Assembly: GCF_029835735.1 (NCBI RefSeq)
Contig: NZ_JAOEAL010000001.1
Coordinates: 3,658,001-3,722,000, forward strand
Reading direction: 5' to 3'
Length of the DNA stretch: 64,000 nucleotides
From: Shewanella sp. GD04112
GTDB taxonomy: Bacteria; Pseudomonadota; Gammaproteobacteria; Enterobacterales; Shewanellaceae
Of this stretch, positions 25,424 through 35,074 are shown piece after piece; the first letter of the stretch is position 1, and each line of letters begins with the position of its first letter. A program made the position numbers and the translations under genes. The notes beneath the pieces are model-generated. The model ran no database searches. It was given only the letters and a program-made list of their open reading frames with translations, and was not told the DNA's origin.

Positions 25424-26383
25424 CTAATTTCTAATTAACACCGGATTGGCAAGCACCATCGTTGTTGAAACAACTTTTCGCCGATAATGGTCATTTAATC
25501 CTTTTATTTCCTTATCGCCTAAAGTGTAAGTCGTATCATTTGTATAGCTTTTATCTTCATCGATTGCTCTAACTAATAAGAAAACCCTAACCGCAACTAA
25601 ACGCTGAAATAATTCATTATCCCACATTAACGTAGTCACGTTTTCGGCGGGCATAAAACTATCAGCAGTATCATCGCCATCATTATCAAAACCATAGAGA
25701 ATACGCATATTCTCTATCCCCTCAACTAATTGTTCTTCGTTATTCATGCCATTATTTTTAGTGAGTGTTTTACGTCTTAATACTGGCACAGAGCCGTCAT
25801 TTTTTATGAAGTATATATGATGCTGATACTCCCAGAAGCGGGCATTTTCAAGTGCAGGATTAGGAGGGTTTCCCCCTTTAAATAACACTGCTTCACTTGA
25901 ATTGACTGCCATATAATAACGTTCACCATTAGGGTTAGTAACTGGCGGCCCAATAAGCCTTTTAATTTGAATAACATCCGTATTCGGATTAACACCATTT
26001 AAGCAAGTCAAACTCTCTGCACTTTTGCCAGCTTCATATCCCCAAAGACGTCTAAAGTGTGCAGGCTCGGCGTTAGGCAATGTACCGTTGTTAACACCAG
26101 CACCAATACAATCATTGGTAATGCCGTCTCTTAGCGCCATATTCGTTCCAAGAATAAAGTCCGTTCCCGTAATATCCCCCATAAAACCAAGTTGGGTAAT
26201 ATCTCTTTCCATCAACGCCAAGGCAATCCGGCCATTCTCTTGTAGTTGGTTGAATTGACTAGTCGTTACCACATTTGAAGAAGACATACTAAACATGGCG
26301 AAAAGCCCTAGCGTAAGAAATAGCCCGATAAGCATCGAAACCATTAACTCCACTAACGACATTCCCTTTTGAAAATTCGTCAT
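25424..26383 (-). CDS. pilW: Minor pilin PilW
   Basis: A 319-residue pilin-like protein with leader MTNFQKG cut before MSLVELMVSMLIGLFLTLGLFAM. SQFNQLQENGRIALALMERDITQLGFMG is the characteristic PilW segment after the helix. The C-terminal part has an Asp-rich loop (GFDNDGDDTAD). It lies between pilV (13-base gap) and pilX (11-base gap). It is expected to join PilV, PilX, PilE and a FimT/FimU-type pseudopilin in the priming complex at the pilus tip. Confidence 0.9.
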   Translation of the reverse strand: MTNFQKGMSLVELMVSMLIGLFLTLGLFAMFSMSSSNVVTTSQFNQLQENGRIALALMERDITQLGFMGDITGTDFILGTNMALRDGITNDCIGAGVNNGTLPNAEPAHFRRLWGYEAGKSAESLTCLNGVNPNTDVIQIKRLIGPPVTNPNGERYYMAVNSSEAVLFKGGNPPNPALENARFWEYQHHIYFIKNDGSVPVLRRKTLTKNNGMNNEEQLVEGIENMRILYGFDNDGDDTADSFMPAENVTTLMWDNELFQRLVAVRVFLLVRAIDEDKSYTNDTTYTLGDKEIKGLNDHYRRKVVSTTMVLANPVLIRN

Positions 26384-26396
26384 TTTGTCTGCTCGC

Positions 26397-26960
26397 CTAA
26401 ATAATCACTGTTGATACGACAAAAAGACGTCGACGAGTGCCAAGATCTTCACCACATTCATTACCAGTGTATGTTGTGCCTGCGCCCTCACGAATGCCTC
26501 TCCATGCCACGGCAACAGTCACCGTCGTTCCATCAATGGCTATACAAGCTGTTGGAGTATCTAATCCACCGACATTTTGGCCATCAACGATTTCTGCAGC
26601 GCCCATGAAACTCTGTTCCCATTGATAAAGATCCCAAGCTTCAGTTTCAGCAGGCGTACATAAACTGACCGCCCCAACAACAACATCACATGCTTTACTC
26701 GGCTTAGTCAGTGTTCCAGTATATTCTCCACTATAATTAGCTAATTGAGTTCGATTCAGTTTCATTCTATTAATAATGTCATTTGCATAGTATGAAGCTT
26801 GAGTTTGTTGGAAAGACTCAAAACTGCCACGTTTAGCAACGACATGTAAATTAAAAATACCAATTAAACCAATCACGAGAATCACCAATGCAACTAGAAC
26901 TTCAATTAATGAGAAGCCCAGTCGATATTTCCGCTGTGTCAATCGTTCGAATTTAGTCAT
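26397..26960 (-). CDS. pilV: Minor pilin PilV
   Basis: A 187-residue pilin-like protein, first gene of the minor pilin operon. The leader is long (MTKFERLTQRKYRLG) and is cut before FSLIEVLVALVILVIGLIGIFNLHVV; QQTQASYYANDIINRMKLNRTQLANYSG is typical of PilV. Several Cys residues occur in the mature part. No gene lies immediately upstream on this strand apart from the AT-rich 217-bp gap to the ispH end, so a promoter for the whole pilVWXY1E unit should be there; I could not define it. Confidence 0.88.
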   Translation of the reverse strand: MTKFERLTQRKYRLGFSLIEVLVALVILVIGLIGIFNLHVVAKRGSFESFQQTQASYYANDIINRMKLNRTQLANYSGEYTGTLTKPSKACDVVVGAVSLCTPAETEAWDLYQWEQSFMGAAEIVDGQNVGGLDTPTACIAIDGTTVTVAVAWRGIREGAGTTYTGNECGEDLGTRRRLFVVSTVII

Positions 26961-27130
26961 ATTTTTGACAAACTTTTCAGTCTTTTACCCTTTATAAATC
27001 TTAATCTTACGATAAAAATATTATTAGCAGTTAATAATAGATGAGTAAAATGTAAGTGGCCAGTAACAATAGCATATAAGCTGCAATCTCATTATGCTTT
27101 GTTTGAATTTAGTCATACTTAGACAATAAA

Positions 27131-27151
27131 AAAGAGGCCATTGGCCTCTTT
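27131..27151 (-). terminator. Intrinsic terminator after ispH
   Basis: AAAGAGGCC-ATT-GGCCTCTTT with a further A/T run outside; on the minus strand it ends in T6 interrupted only by the stem. It closes the murJ-ribF-ileS-lspA-fkpB-ispH run. Confidence 0.85.
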
Positions 27152-27177
27152 CAATTTACGACTATTTTCTACATCAA

Positions 27178-28134
27178 TTAACGTAGTTCAGCAGGTACGG
27201 CAAAGACGGTATCTTCTTTGCGCCCTTCAACTTCAGTAACGACACTCGGTGCTAATTTTGCAATCGCTTGAACCACCTGCTGAACCAGCACTTCTGGTGC
27301 CGATGCGCCAGCGGTCACTGCAACTTTTGTCACATCTTCAAACCAAGATGAATCTATATCATCTGCGGTATCAACTAGATAAGATTGAGTTCCGGTTTTC
27401 AATGCCAATTCACGCAAGCGGTTAGAGTTAGAGCTGTTTTTCGAACCGACCACAATTAACAGATCCACATCGGCCGATAAGTTACGCACCGCATCCTGAC
27501 GGTTTTGCGTCGCGTAACAAATATCATCCTTACGTGGGCCTTCGATGGACGGGAAGCGTTTCAATAAGGCGCTGATGATATCGAGTGTATCATCGACCGA
27601 GAGCGTTGTTTGAGTCACGAAGCAGAGGTTATTAGGATCGCGAACTTGTAAAGTCTCGACATCTGCCGGGGACTCAATCAGATAAACACCACCATTGGGG
27701 TTATCGTATTGTCCCATGGTGCCTTCAACTTCAGGATGCCCCGCATGGCCAATCAAAATACATTCAATCCCCTTGCGACTCGCACGGGTCACTTGTAAAT
27801 GAACTTTGGTGACTAACGGACAAGTCGCATCGAATACCCGCAAACCACGTGCCTTAGCCTCGGCGCGTACCGCCTGAGAAACCCCATGCGCACTGAAGAT
27901 AACAATATTGTTATCCGGTACTTGGTCTAACTCTTCTACAAATACGGCACCGCGATCCTTCAGATTTTGCACCACATAGCGGTTATGCACGACTTCATGG
28001 CGAACATAAATCGGCGGCGAAAATAACTCGAGCGCACGCTCAACAATGCTAATGGCGCGATCCACACCAGCACAAAAGCCGCGAGGATTAGCCAGCATAA
28101 TATTTAAACTTGGGCTGGTAGGATCAAATTTCAT
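27178..28134 (-). CDS. ispH: 4-hydroxy-3-methylbut-2-enyl diphosphate reductase
   Basis: The last enzyme of the MEP isoprenoid pathway, an iron-sulfur reductase that forms IPP and DMAPP. The three cluster cysteines are in PRGFCAGVDRAI (near residue 21), DATCPLVTKVH and DICYATQNRQDAV. SNSNRLRELA and AGASAPE are also family signatures. The length of 318 residues is normal. It is separated from fkpB by one base, as in the conserved lspA-fkpB-ispH arrangement of gammaproteobacteria, and is therefore cotranscribed with ileS. Confidence 0.97.
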   Translation of the reverse strand: MKFDPTSPSLNIMLANPRGFCAGVDRAISIVERALELFSPPIYVRHEVVHNRYVVQNLKDRGAVFVEELDQVPDNNIVIFSAHGVSQAVRAEAKARGLRVFDATCPLVTKVHLQVTRASRKGIECILIGHAGHPEVEGTMGQYDNPNGGVYLIESPADVETLQVRDPNNLCFVTQTTLSVDDTLDIISALLKRFPSIEGPRKDDICYATQNRQDAVRNLSADVDLLIVVGSKNSSNSNRLRELALKTGTQSYLVDTADDIDSSWFEDVTKVAVTAGASAPEVLVQQVVQAIAKLAPSVVTEVEGRKEDTVFAVPAELR

Positions 28135-28135
28135 C

Positions 28136-28558
28136 TTACAGTACCTTCACCACGTCGAGTTCAAATGTCACTTTGCGTCCCGCTAGAGGGTGATTCAGAT
28201 CGACCGTAATCGAATCGCCCGCAACCTCACGCACAATTCCGGGGATCTCACTGCCGCCAGGACCAGCAAAACTCACGATAACACCCACTTCTAGCTCCAT
28301 ATCGGCTGGGAAGCGGGTTCTATCCATATAATGAATCGCATCGGGATTTGACTCACCAAAGGCATCAACCGCTTCAAGCGTAAATCTGTGCTTGTCGCCT
28401 TCATTTAAGGAAGCAAGCTGCGCTTCGAATGCAGGGCTTAAAGTACCATCGCCGATATTTAAACGTGCTGGCTTACCCGAGGCTTTAGTGCTATCGGCAG
28501 TTGAACCATCTTCAAGCACAATATTCATATGGCACAATAACGAACGTGTCACAGTCAC
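28136..28558 (-). CDS. fkpB: FKBP-type peptidyl-prolyl isomerase, SlyD-like
   Basis: A short FKBP with an insert-in-flap domain: IVLEDGSTADSTKASGKPARLNIGDGTLSPAFEAQL, then FTLEAVDAFGESNPDAIHYM and DLNHPLAGRKVTFELDV (shown in pieces), all typical of SlpA/FkpB. Conserved between lspA and ispH. The start is GTG; the first GTG shares its G with the lspA stop TAG, and another GTG two codons later is possible. A protein-folding helper in the cytoplasm. About 140 residues. Confidence 0.92.
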   Translation of the reverse strand: MTVTRSLLCHMNIVLEDGSTADSTKASGKPARLNIGDGTLSPAFEAQLASLNEGDKHRFTLEAVDAFGESNPDAIHYMDRTRFPADMELEVGVIVSFAGPGGSEIPGIVREVAGDSITVDLNHPLAGRKVTFELDVVKVL

Positions 28559-29070
28559 TACTTCACCTCTTCGGTTTTATCTTGTTCGGATTTGCTGTTA
28601 AAAAACGAATCCCAAATGATCAGCACTGCGCCGATAAAAATCGCGGAATCAGCGATATTAAAGGCAGGATAATGGCTCTTACCCCAATAAAAATCGATAA
28701 AATCCACCACAAAACCATGCATCAATCGATCGATTAAGTTACCTAGGGCGCCACCAATCACTAAGGTGTAAGCCAAATTTAACTTCCATAGGGATGCAGA
28801 TTGCTTGCGCAGCCACACAGTCAACAAGGTACTGAAACCAACGGCCACTAGGGTAAATAACCAACGTTGCCAACCGCCCGCTTCACTTAAGAAGCTAAAT
28901 GCGGCGCCATAGTTACGTACATAGGTGAAATTAAAAAAAGGTAATAACTTCACCGATTCGAACAAATCAAAATTGGCTAAGACCCATTGCTTGGATAGTT
29001 GATCGGCCAAAAACACCAATACAACTACCCAATACCAACGTAAGCCACTGTCTTTCCAAGTTAATGGCAT
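28558..29070 (-). CDS. lspA: Lipoprotein signal peptidase
   Basis: An inner-membrane aspartyl protease that cuts lipoprotein signal peptides after lipid modification. Four hydrophobic segments are visible. The catalytic aspartates are in GNLIDRLMHGFVVDFIDF and FNIADSAIFIG; YVRNYGAAFSFL is also conserved. 170 residues, standard length. It lies nine bases after ileS and overlaps fkpB by one base. Several lipoproteins in this window (hexosaminidase, M28 and M16 peptidases, vWA protein) would need it. Confidence 0.97.
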   Translation of the reverse strand: MPLTWKDSGLRWYWVVVLVFLADQLSKQWVLANFDLFESVKLLPFFNFTYVRNYGAAFSFLSEAGGWQRWLFTLVAVGFSTLLTVWLRKQSASLWKLNLAYTLVIGGALGNLIDRLMHGFVVDFIDFYWGKSHYPAFNIADSAIFIGAVLIIWDSFFNSKSEQDKTEEVK

Positions 29071-29079
29071 ACAGATCCT

Positions 29080-31902
29080 TTACGCAAACAGACGAACTTC
29101 GCCGTCACCTTCAATATTGGTTACGCAGCGATGGCACAGCGTTGGGTGAGCCTCAATCGTGCCCACTTCTTCCCTATGGTGCCAACAACGTTCGCATTTC
29201 TCTGCTGTTGTCGCATTTACCACTAACTTCAATGACACAAGTTCGGTTTCAACGGCATCGCTTGTCGCATCCGCCAATGGCAATACTTTGGCTTCAGAGG
29301 TCAACAGGACGAAACGCAGCTCATCACCAATGTGCGTTAACTGTTCAGTTAATGCCGCATCAGCAAACAGTGTGACTTCGGCTTCTAAGGAGCCACCAAT
29401 ACGTTTATCACGGCGTGCTTGCTCGATGACCTTGTTGACTTCGTTACGCACAGTCAGCAGATTTTCCCAGTACGCATCGCTGAGATCTGTATCTAAAGTG
29501 ATAGATTGCAGACCTTGATACCATTCTTGGGTAAACACGTAAGCATCACGTTGACCTGGCAGTAATTGCCACACTTCATCGGCAGTAAAGCTTAGGATTG
29601 GGGCAATCCAACGCACCATGGCCTCAGCAATGTGAAACAGTGCCGATTGGCAGCTACGGCGGGCATGGCCCTCTTGCTTCGCGGTATATTGACGATCTTT
29701 GATGATGTCTAAGTAGAAGCTACCTAGCTCAACCGAGCAGAATTGCATCAATTTTTGCGTCACAATATGGAAGTTATATTGCTCGTAAGCTTCAATGATT
29801 TCTTGTTGCAGAGCTGCCGCGCGGCGCACCGCCCAACGGTCTAACGCCACCATATCTTCTACTGCCACTAAGTCCTTAGCTGGATCGAAGCCATTAAGGT
29901 TCGCTAGTAAGAAGCGAGCGGTGTTACGAATACGGCGATAAGCATCGGCGCTACGGTTTAAGATTTCATCCGATACCGTCATTTCACCGCTGTAGTCGGT
30001 CGCCGCAACCCAAAGACGCAGAATGTCCGCACCTAACTTGTTGGTGACTTGCTGCGGCGCAATGACGTTACCGATAGATTTCGACATCTTGCGACCTTTA
30101 CCATCAACGGTAAAGCCGTGGGTCAGCACTTGCTTGTAAGGAGCTTTGCCAGTCATCGCAGTAGAAATCATCAATGATGACATAAACCAGCCACGGTGTT
30201 GGTCGCTACCTTCGAGGTATAAATCGACGCCATGACCATGAAACTCTGGACGCGCACCAACCACAGAAGCAAAGGTTGAACCTGAGTCGTACCATACGTC
30301 CAAGGTATCGGTCACTTTACGGTATTGTTCGGCTTCTTCACCCAGTAATTCGGCAGCATCGAGATCCCACCAAGCTTGGATGCCTTCTTGCTCAATGCGG
30401 TTGGCTACACGTGCCATTAACGACACGCTGTCAGGGTGCAGCTCTTCGGTTTCGCGGTGTACGAATAATGTAATTGGCACGCCCCAAGTACGTTGACGGG
30501 AGATACACCAATCAGGGCGATTCTCAACCATCTTTTCGATGCGGCTTTGGCCCCAGTCAGGGATCCACTGAGTCTGCTCAATTTCGCTTAATGCTTGCTT
30601 GCGCAGGTTGTGGTTATCCATTGAGATAAACCATTGCGGCGTAGCACGGAAGATAATGGGCGTTTTATGGCGCCAGCAGTGTGGATAGCTGTGACGGTAT
30701 GCAACATGGTGTAATAGTGCGCCTTTTTCTTTCAGCAGCGCAACCACATTGTCGTTTGCTTTAAATACATGTTGACCGGCAAAAAACTCAGTGTCAGGTT
30801 TGTAAACACCGTTATCGCCAACAGGGTTTGCCACTTCTAAACCGTATTTTTGACCTACCACGAAGTCGTCTTGACCATGGCCAGGTGCCGTGTGAACCAC
30901 ACCCGTACCCGCGTCAGTCGTCACGTGGTCGCCTAAAATCGCAGGCACGTCAAAGGCTAAGAATGGATGCTTAAAGCGAACCAGCTCAAGCGCTGCGCCT
31001 TTAACTTTACCTAACACACTGTGGCTCTCGGCACCGTAACGCGTCATACACGCTTCAACTAACACGTCGGCCAGAATAACCGCGTGAGTCGCGCCTTCTT
31101 TCACAAACTCAACCAAGCTGTAATCCAGCTCAGGGCTGATAGATAACGCGCGGTTAGCTGGTAGTGTCCAAGGTGTAGTAGTCCAAATCACCATAGCCAC
31201 AGCATGTGAGTAATCGCTTACACCAAACTGAGCGGCAACAGCTTTGCTATCAGTCGCAGTAAAAGCCACATCGATAGCGGGAGAGGTTTTATCCTCGTAT
31301 TCAACTTCGGCTTCGGCCAATGCAGAACCACAGTCTGTACACCAATGAACCGGTTTAACACCTTTATGTAAGTGACCGTTTTCAATCACTTTTGATAGAG
31401 AGCGTACGATATTGGCTTCGGTAGCAAAGTCCATCGTTAAATAAGGCTTTTGCCAATCGCCCAGCACGCCTAAACGAATAAAGTCAGCACGTTGACCATC
31501 GACTTGCTCAGCCGCATATTTACGACATTCTTCGCGGAATTCGGCCGCAGAAATTTTTTGACCAGGCTTACCGACTTTTTGCTCAACTTTCAATTCAATT
31601 GGCAGACCGTGGCAATCCCAACCAGGCACATAAGGCGCGTCAAAACCTGACATGGTTTTTGACTTAACAATAATGTCCTTAAGAATTTTGTTTACTGAGT
31701 GACCAATATGAATGCTGCCGTTCGCATACGGTGGGCCGTCATGCAAAATAAAAGGTGTGCGGCCAATTCGGCTATCACGGATCTGCTGATACAGACCGTC
31801 TTTCGTCCAGCGCTCTAACATCTCTGGCTCGCGATTTGCCAAATTACCACGCATCGGAAACTCAGTTTCCGGCAAATTCAAAGTAAATTTATAGTCGCTC
31901 AT
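29080..31902 (-). CDS. ileS: Isoleucyl-tRNA synthetase
   Basis: A class I aminoacyl-tRNA synthetase of 940 residues that charges tRNA-Ile and edits valine. HDGPPYANGSIHIGH holds the HIGH motif, GRKMSKSIGN the KMSKS motif, and TTTPWTLPANRA lies in the editing domain. The C-terminal zinc site is CERCWHHREEVG and LCHRCVTNI. This is the bacterial type 1 enzyme. ribF lies 32 bp upstream and lspA 9 bp downstream, the classical ribF-ileS-lspA operon. Confidence 0.98.
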   Translation of the reverse strand: MSDYKFTLNLPETEFPMRGNLANREPEMLERWTKDGLYQQIRDSRIGRTPFILHDGPPYANGSIHIGHSVNKILKDIIVKSKTMSGFDAPYVPGWDCHGLPIELKVEQKVGKPGQKISAAEFREECRKYAAEQVDGQRADFIRLGVLGDWQKPYLTMDFATEANIVRSLSKVIENGHLHKGVKPVHWCTDCGSALAEAEVEYEDKTSPAIDVAFTATDSKAVAAQFGVSDYSHAVAMVIWTTTPWTLPANRALSISPELDYSLVEFVKEGATHAVILADVLVEACMTRYGAESHSVLGKVKGAALELVRFKHPFLAFDVPAILGDHVTTDAGTGVVHTAPGHGQDDFVVGQKYGLEVANPVGDNGVYKPDTEFFAGQHVFKANDNVVALLKEKGALLHHVAYRHSYPHCWRHKTPIIFRATPQWFISMDNHNLRKQALSEIEQTQWIPDWGQSRIEKMVENRPDWCISRQRTWGVPITLFVHRETEELHPDSVSLMARVANRIEQEGIQAWWDLDAAELLGEEAEQYRKVTDTLDVWYDSGSTFASVVGARPEFHGHGVDLYLEGSDQHRGWFMSSLMISTAMTGKAPYKQVLTHGFTVDGKGRKMSKSIGNVIAPQQVTNKLGADILRLWVAATDYSGEMTVSDEILNRSADAYRRIRNTARFLLANLNGFDPAKDLVAVEDMVALDRWAVRRAAALQQEIIEAYEQYNFHIVTQKLMQFCSVELGSFYLDIIKDRQYTAKQEGHARRSCQSALFHIAEAMVRWIAPILSFTADEVWQLLPGQRDAYVFTQEWYQGLQSITLDTDLSDAYWENLLTVRNEVNKVIEQARRDKRIGGSLEAEVTLFADAALTEQLTHIGDELRFVLLTSEAKVLPLADATSDAVETELVSLKLVVNATTAEKCERCWHHREEVGTIEAHPTLCHRCVTNIEGDGEVRLFA

Positions 31903-31934
31903 TGATCCTATACCGTTAATTAAACTGATAAATA

Positions 31935-32870
31935 TCAGCCTGCATCGTTACCAAATAAAGCTCTGGCCTCATTTGCATCATTCAAAATCTGTTGTTTTAG
32001 TGCATCCAATGAATCAAAGGGTTGTTCATCGCGAAGTTTTGCCACTAACTCAACCTCAACATGCTTGCCATAAATGTCACCTTCAAAATCAAAAAGATGC
32101 ACCTCGAGCTGGCAAACTTGACCATTTACGGTCGGGCGGAAGCCAATGTTGGCAACCCCTTCATAAATATCGCTATCTTCCCAATAGAGTTTCACCGCAA
32201 ACACCCCGCGCACCGGCACCACATTGCGTTTGAGGGCGATATTGGCGGTGGGGAAACCTATGGTTCGACCAATTTTTTGGCCGTGGGCCACGCGGCCGCT
32301 TAAGGTAAAGGGATGACCGAGTAGGCGCCTTGCCTGCTCTAGGTTTCCTTTAGCTAATTGTTCTCTTACTGCGGTCGAACTCACGCGCTGCGAGCCCACC
32401 ATAAAACTCTGGGTGCTGACCACGGTAAAGCCATAACGTGCTCCCGCCTGCATCAGCATTTCAAAATTGCCTTTTCTGCCTTGACCGAAGCAAAAGTCAT
32501 CGCCGACAACGAGGTACTTCACCCCAAGTTTACGCACCAGCAGTTCTTCGATGAAATGCTCCGCTGGTTGGTCCGCAAAGGCGCGATTGAAGTTAACACA
32601 CACTAACCGTTCAACGCCTAACTCATCGAGCAGGATGATTTTGTCCCGCAATAGGCTCAGACGCGCGGGCGCATTCTCACCACGGAATAACTCCTGTGGT
32701 TGAGGTTCAAATGTCATCACAGTCGGCGGTAGCGAGAGCTGTTTGGCCTTTTGCACCAGATTAGCAATCACCTGTGCATGGCCGCGATGCACACCATCAA
32801 AATTACCTATCGTCAGCACACAGCCATGGTGGGATGACAAAATGTTATGTATACCGCGGATTAATTCCAT
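31935..32870 (-). CDS. ribF: Bifunctional riboflavin kinase / FAD synthetase
   Basis: Converts riboflavin to FMN and FMN to FAD. The N-terminal nucleotidyltransferase has LTIGNFDGVHRGHAQVI and SSTAVREQLAKGN; the C-terminal kinase has GRTIGFPTANI and GVANIGFRPTVNG. From the ATG at 32870 (MELIRGIHNIL) it has 311 residues, typical; a TTG four codons upstream gives a slightly longer frame without better signals. It sits between murJ and ileS on the same strand, 65 bp after murJ. Confidence 0.95.
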   Translation of the reverse strand: MELIRGIHNILSSHHGCVLTIGNFDGVHRGHAQVIANLVQKAKQLSLPPTVMTFEPQPQELFRGENAPARLSLLRDKIILLDELGVERLVCVNFNRAFADQPAEHFIEELLVRKLGVKYLVVGDDFCFGQGRKGNFEMLMQAGARYGFTVVSTQSFMVGSQRVSSTAVREQLAKGNLEQARRLLGHPFTLSGRVAHGQKIGRTIGFPTANIALKRNVVPVRGVFAVKLYWEDSDIYEGVANIGFRPTVNGQVCQLEVHLFDFEGDIYGKHVEVELVAKLRDEQPFDSLDALKQQILNDANEARALFGNDAG

Positions 32871-32935
32871 AACTTTAGACAACTGCCAAGCGCAAATCGG
32901 CTGATTATATAACAGCTAACGATAAGAATCAGCAA

Positions 32936-34495
32936 TCAAACTCCCCGTTTCATTGACCAAGGACGAATTCCTAACGCCAATAAGCCAAGTAAATACGTCA
33001 TAGCGCCAACAGCAATCAAACCAATCAAAGCCTTAGCACGCCCAACTAACTGCCATTCCAACCATTGGGATTGCGTGGGTAAGAAATAGTACAAGACTAC
33101 CACCATCAAGGCCGTTGAAACCACGGCTTTAAGGAAAAACACCACTGTTGGCTTAGAAATTCGGTAAACACCCGCTTTGTGTAGGCCGCGATATAAAAGG
33201 GTCGCATTCAGTAAAGCCGACATCGATGTCGCAATCGCTAAGCCAACATAACCAAAGGGAATCGCAAAAATGAGGTTAAAGCCCATGTTAGTGATCATGG
33301 CGATAATGCCGTAACGCACAGGGGTCTTTGTGTCTTGGCGTGAGTAATATCCAGGCGCTAACACTTTGATAAGCATAAAACTGAGTAAACCACTGCCATA
33401 AGCCATCAAGCTGTAGGATGCCATCTCGACGTCTTGAATGGAGAAGGCGCCGCGCATAAACAACACCATCAGCATGGGCTGGGCGAGCACAATCAACCCC
33501 ATCATGGCGGGTAATCCTAATAACAGAATTGCCTTAATACCCCAATCCATGGTTTTACCAAAGCCATCCCCTTCGGCATTCACATGATTGCGAGATAAAG
33601 CAGGTAAAATCACGGTGCCAATGGCGATACCGAATAAACCGAGTGGAAATTCTAATAAGCGGTCTGAATAGTACAGCCAGCTGATGGAGCCCGTCATGAG
33701 GAAGCTGGCGATAAAAGTATCGAATAATAGATTGATTTGTGAAACTGAAACCCCAAACAGCGCAGGGATCATCAAGGTTCTGATCTTCACCACACCAGGA
33801 TGCTTCCAACCCCATGAAGGTTTAACTAAGGCCTTTTCCCTGAGTAAGAAGGGAATTTGGAATAAAAACTGAATTAAACCGCCACAAAACACACCCCAAG
33901 CAAGGGTAATTTCAGGCTGAGAAGACGTAGGCGCAAAAAACATTGCCGCCGCAATAATAGCCACGTTTAAGAATACTGGGGTAAAGGCCGATACCGCAAA
34001 ACGCCCGCGGGTATTTAGAATAGACCCCGCTAACGCAGTAAAGGTGATAAACCACAGATACGGGAAGGTGATTTTAAGCACTACCGTTGCCAGCTCAAAC
34101 TTAGCGCCATCGGGTTCATTGTTAAGCCAAGCCACAAACCAGCCGCCACCAAATAAGGCTGACAATACGGGGGATGCGATGACACCGACAAGCGTCACAA
34201 TGGTCACCAACAGCCCTAAGGTTCCCGCCACTTTACTGAGTAACTCTCGAGTCTCGTCCGAAGTGTGTTTTTCTTGATACTCGGTCAGTACGGGAACAAA
34301 TGCCTGAGCAAAAGCCCCCTCAGCAAATAATCGGCGTAAAAAGTTAGGAATTTTATTCGCGAAGAAAAAAACGTCGGCGCTTGTCCCTGCCCCCATTAAA
34401 TTGGCAACAACTACATCTCGAACCAAACCTAAAACACGAGAAATCAACGTCATAGCACTAACAATCATGCCAGATTTCAATAATTTTTTACTCAA
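32936..34495 (-). CDS. murJ: Lipid II flippase MurJ
   Basis: A 519-residue polytopic membrane protein of the MOP superfamily with about 14 membrane segments; it moves lipid II across the inner membrane for peptidoglycan synthesis. The N-terminal signature SAMTLISRVLGLVRDVVVA and FFANKIPNFLRRLFAEGAFAQAFVPVL are diagnostic (shown in pieces: FANKIPNFLRRLFAEG, AFAQAFVPVL). It is the first gene of the minus-strand run to ispH and is divergent from rpsT, the conserved order in gammaproteobacteria. Confidence 0.95.
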   Translation of the reverse strand: MSKKLLKSGMIVSAMTLISRVLGLVRDVVVANLMGAGTSADVFFFANKIPNFLRRLFAEGAFAQAFVPVLTEYQEKHTSDETRELLSKVAGTLGLLVTIVTLVGVIASPVLSALFGGGWFVAWLNNEPDGAKFELATVVLKITFPYLWFITFTALAGSILNTRGRFAVSAFTPVFLNVAIIAAAMFFAPTSSQPEITLAWGVFCGGLIQFLFQIPFLLREKALVKPSWGWKHPGVVKIRTLMIPALFGVSVSQINLLFDTFIASFLMTGSISWLYYSDRLLEFPLGLFGIAIGTVILPALSRNHVNAEGDGFGKTMDWGIKAILLLGLPAMMGLIVLAQPMLMVLFMRGAFSIQDVEMASYSLMAYGSGLLSFMLIKVLAPGYYSRQDTKTPVRYGIIAMITNMGFNLIFAIPFGYVGLAIATSMSALLNATLLYRGLHKAGVYRISKPTVVFFLKAVVSTALMVVVLYYFLPTQSQWLEWQLVGRAKALIGLIAVGAMTYLLGLLALGIRPWSMKRGV

Positions 34496-34747
34496 ACGTC
34501 CCCCAGACCTACATCGAATGGATTAGGTGATTCATCTCAAAAAATCGACTCAGGCTCTGTCACACTGCGGCAATAGCTGTTAGAATTGCGCCACATATTA
34601 CACGAGTTGGGTTGAAGATAGCCAAGGCGGGTTGAATTAATTTATCTTTATGATGATTATTCAATCATAGTCATTGACAAAGTGACTAAATGCAGGCATA
34701 TTCCTCGGCCTTTAAAAGTATCAAATCCAGTTTTTAGGAGTTGCACC

Positions 34748-35014
34748 TTGGCTAATAGCAAGTCTGCAAAGAAGCGCGCGCTTCAATCTGAAAAGCGTCG
34801 TCAGCACAACGCCAGCCGTCGCTCAATGTTACGTACATACGTTAAAAAAGTAATCGCTGCTATCAAAGCTGGCGATCACAAAACAGCAACTGAAGCTTTC
34901 GCTGCTGCACAACCAATCGTTGACCGTATGGCGACTAAAGGCCTTATTCACAAGAATAAAGCTGCCCGTCATAAGGCTCGTTTGAACGCTAAGATCAAAG
35001 CACTGGCTGCTTAA
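34748..35014 (+). CDS. rpsT: 30S ribosomal protein S20
   Basis: An 88-residue basic protein, (M)ANSKSAKKRALQSEKRRQHN at its start. The start codon is TTG with AGGAG at 34736-34740, the same unusual start used in Escherichia coli, where it takes part in feedback control of translation. An ATG farther upstream in frame (34682) would add unrelated residues and has no ribosome-binding site. It stands alone, followed by a strong terminator. Confidence 0.97.
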   Translation: MANSKSAKKRALQSEKRRQHNASRRSMLRTYVKKVIAAIKAGDHKTATEAFAAAQPIVDRMATKGLIHKNKAARHKARLNAKIKALAA

Positions 35015-35029
35015 TTTTCTTAGTGAATA

Positions 35030-35057
35030 AAAAAAACCGGCAATTGCCGGTTTTTTT
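35030..35057. terminator. Bidirectional terminator after rpsT
   Basis: ACCGGCAATTGCCGGT flanked by A7 and T7, lying between the convergent rpsT and ArsR-type genes. Works on both strands. Confidence 0.9.
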
Positions 35058-35074
35058 ATATCTAATGATTATCA

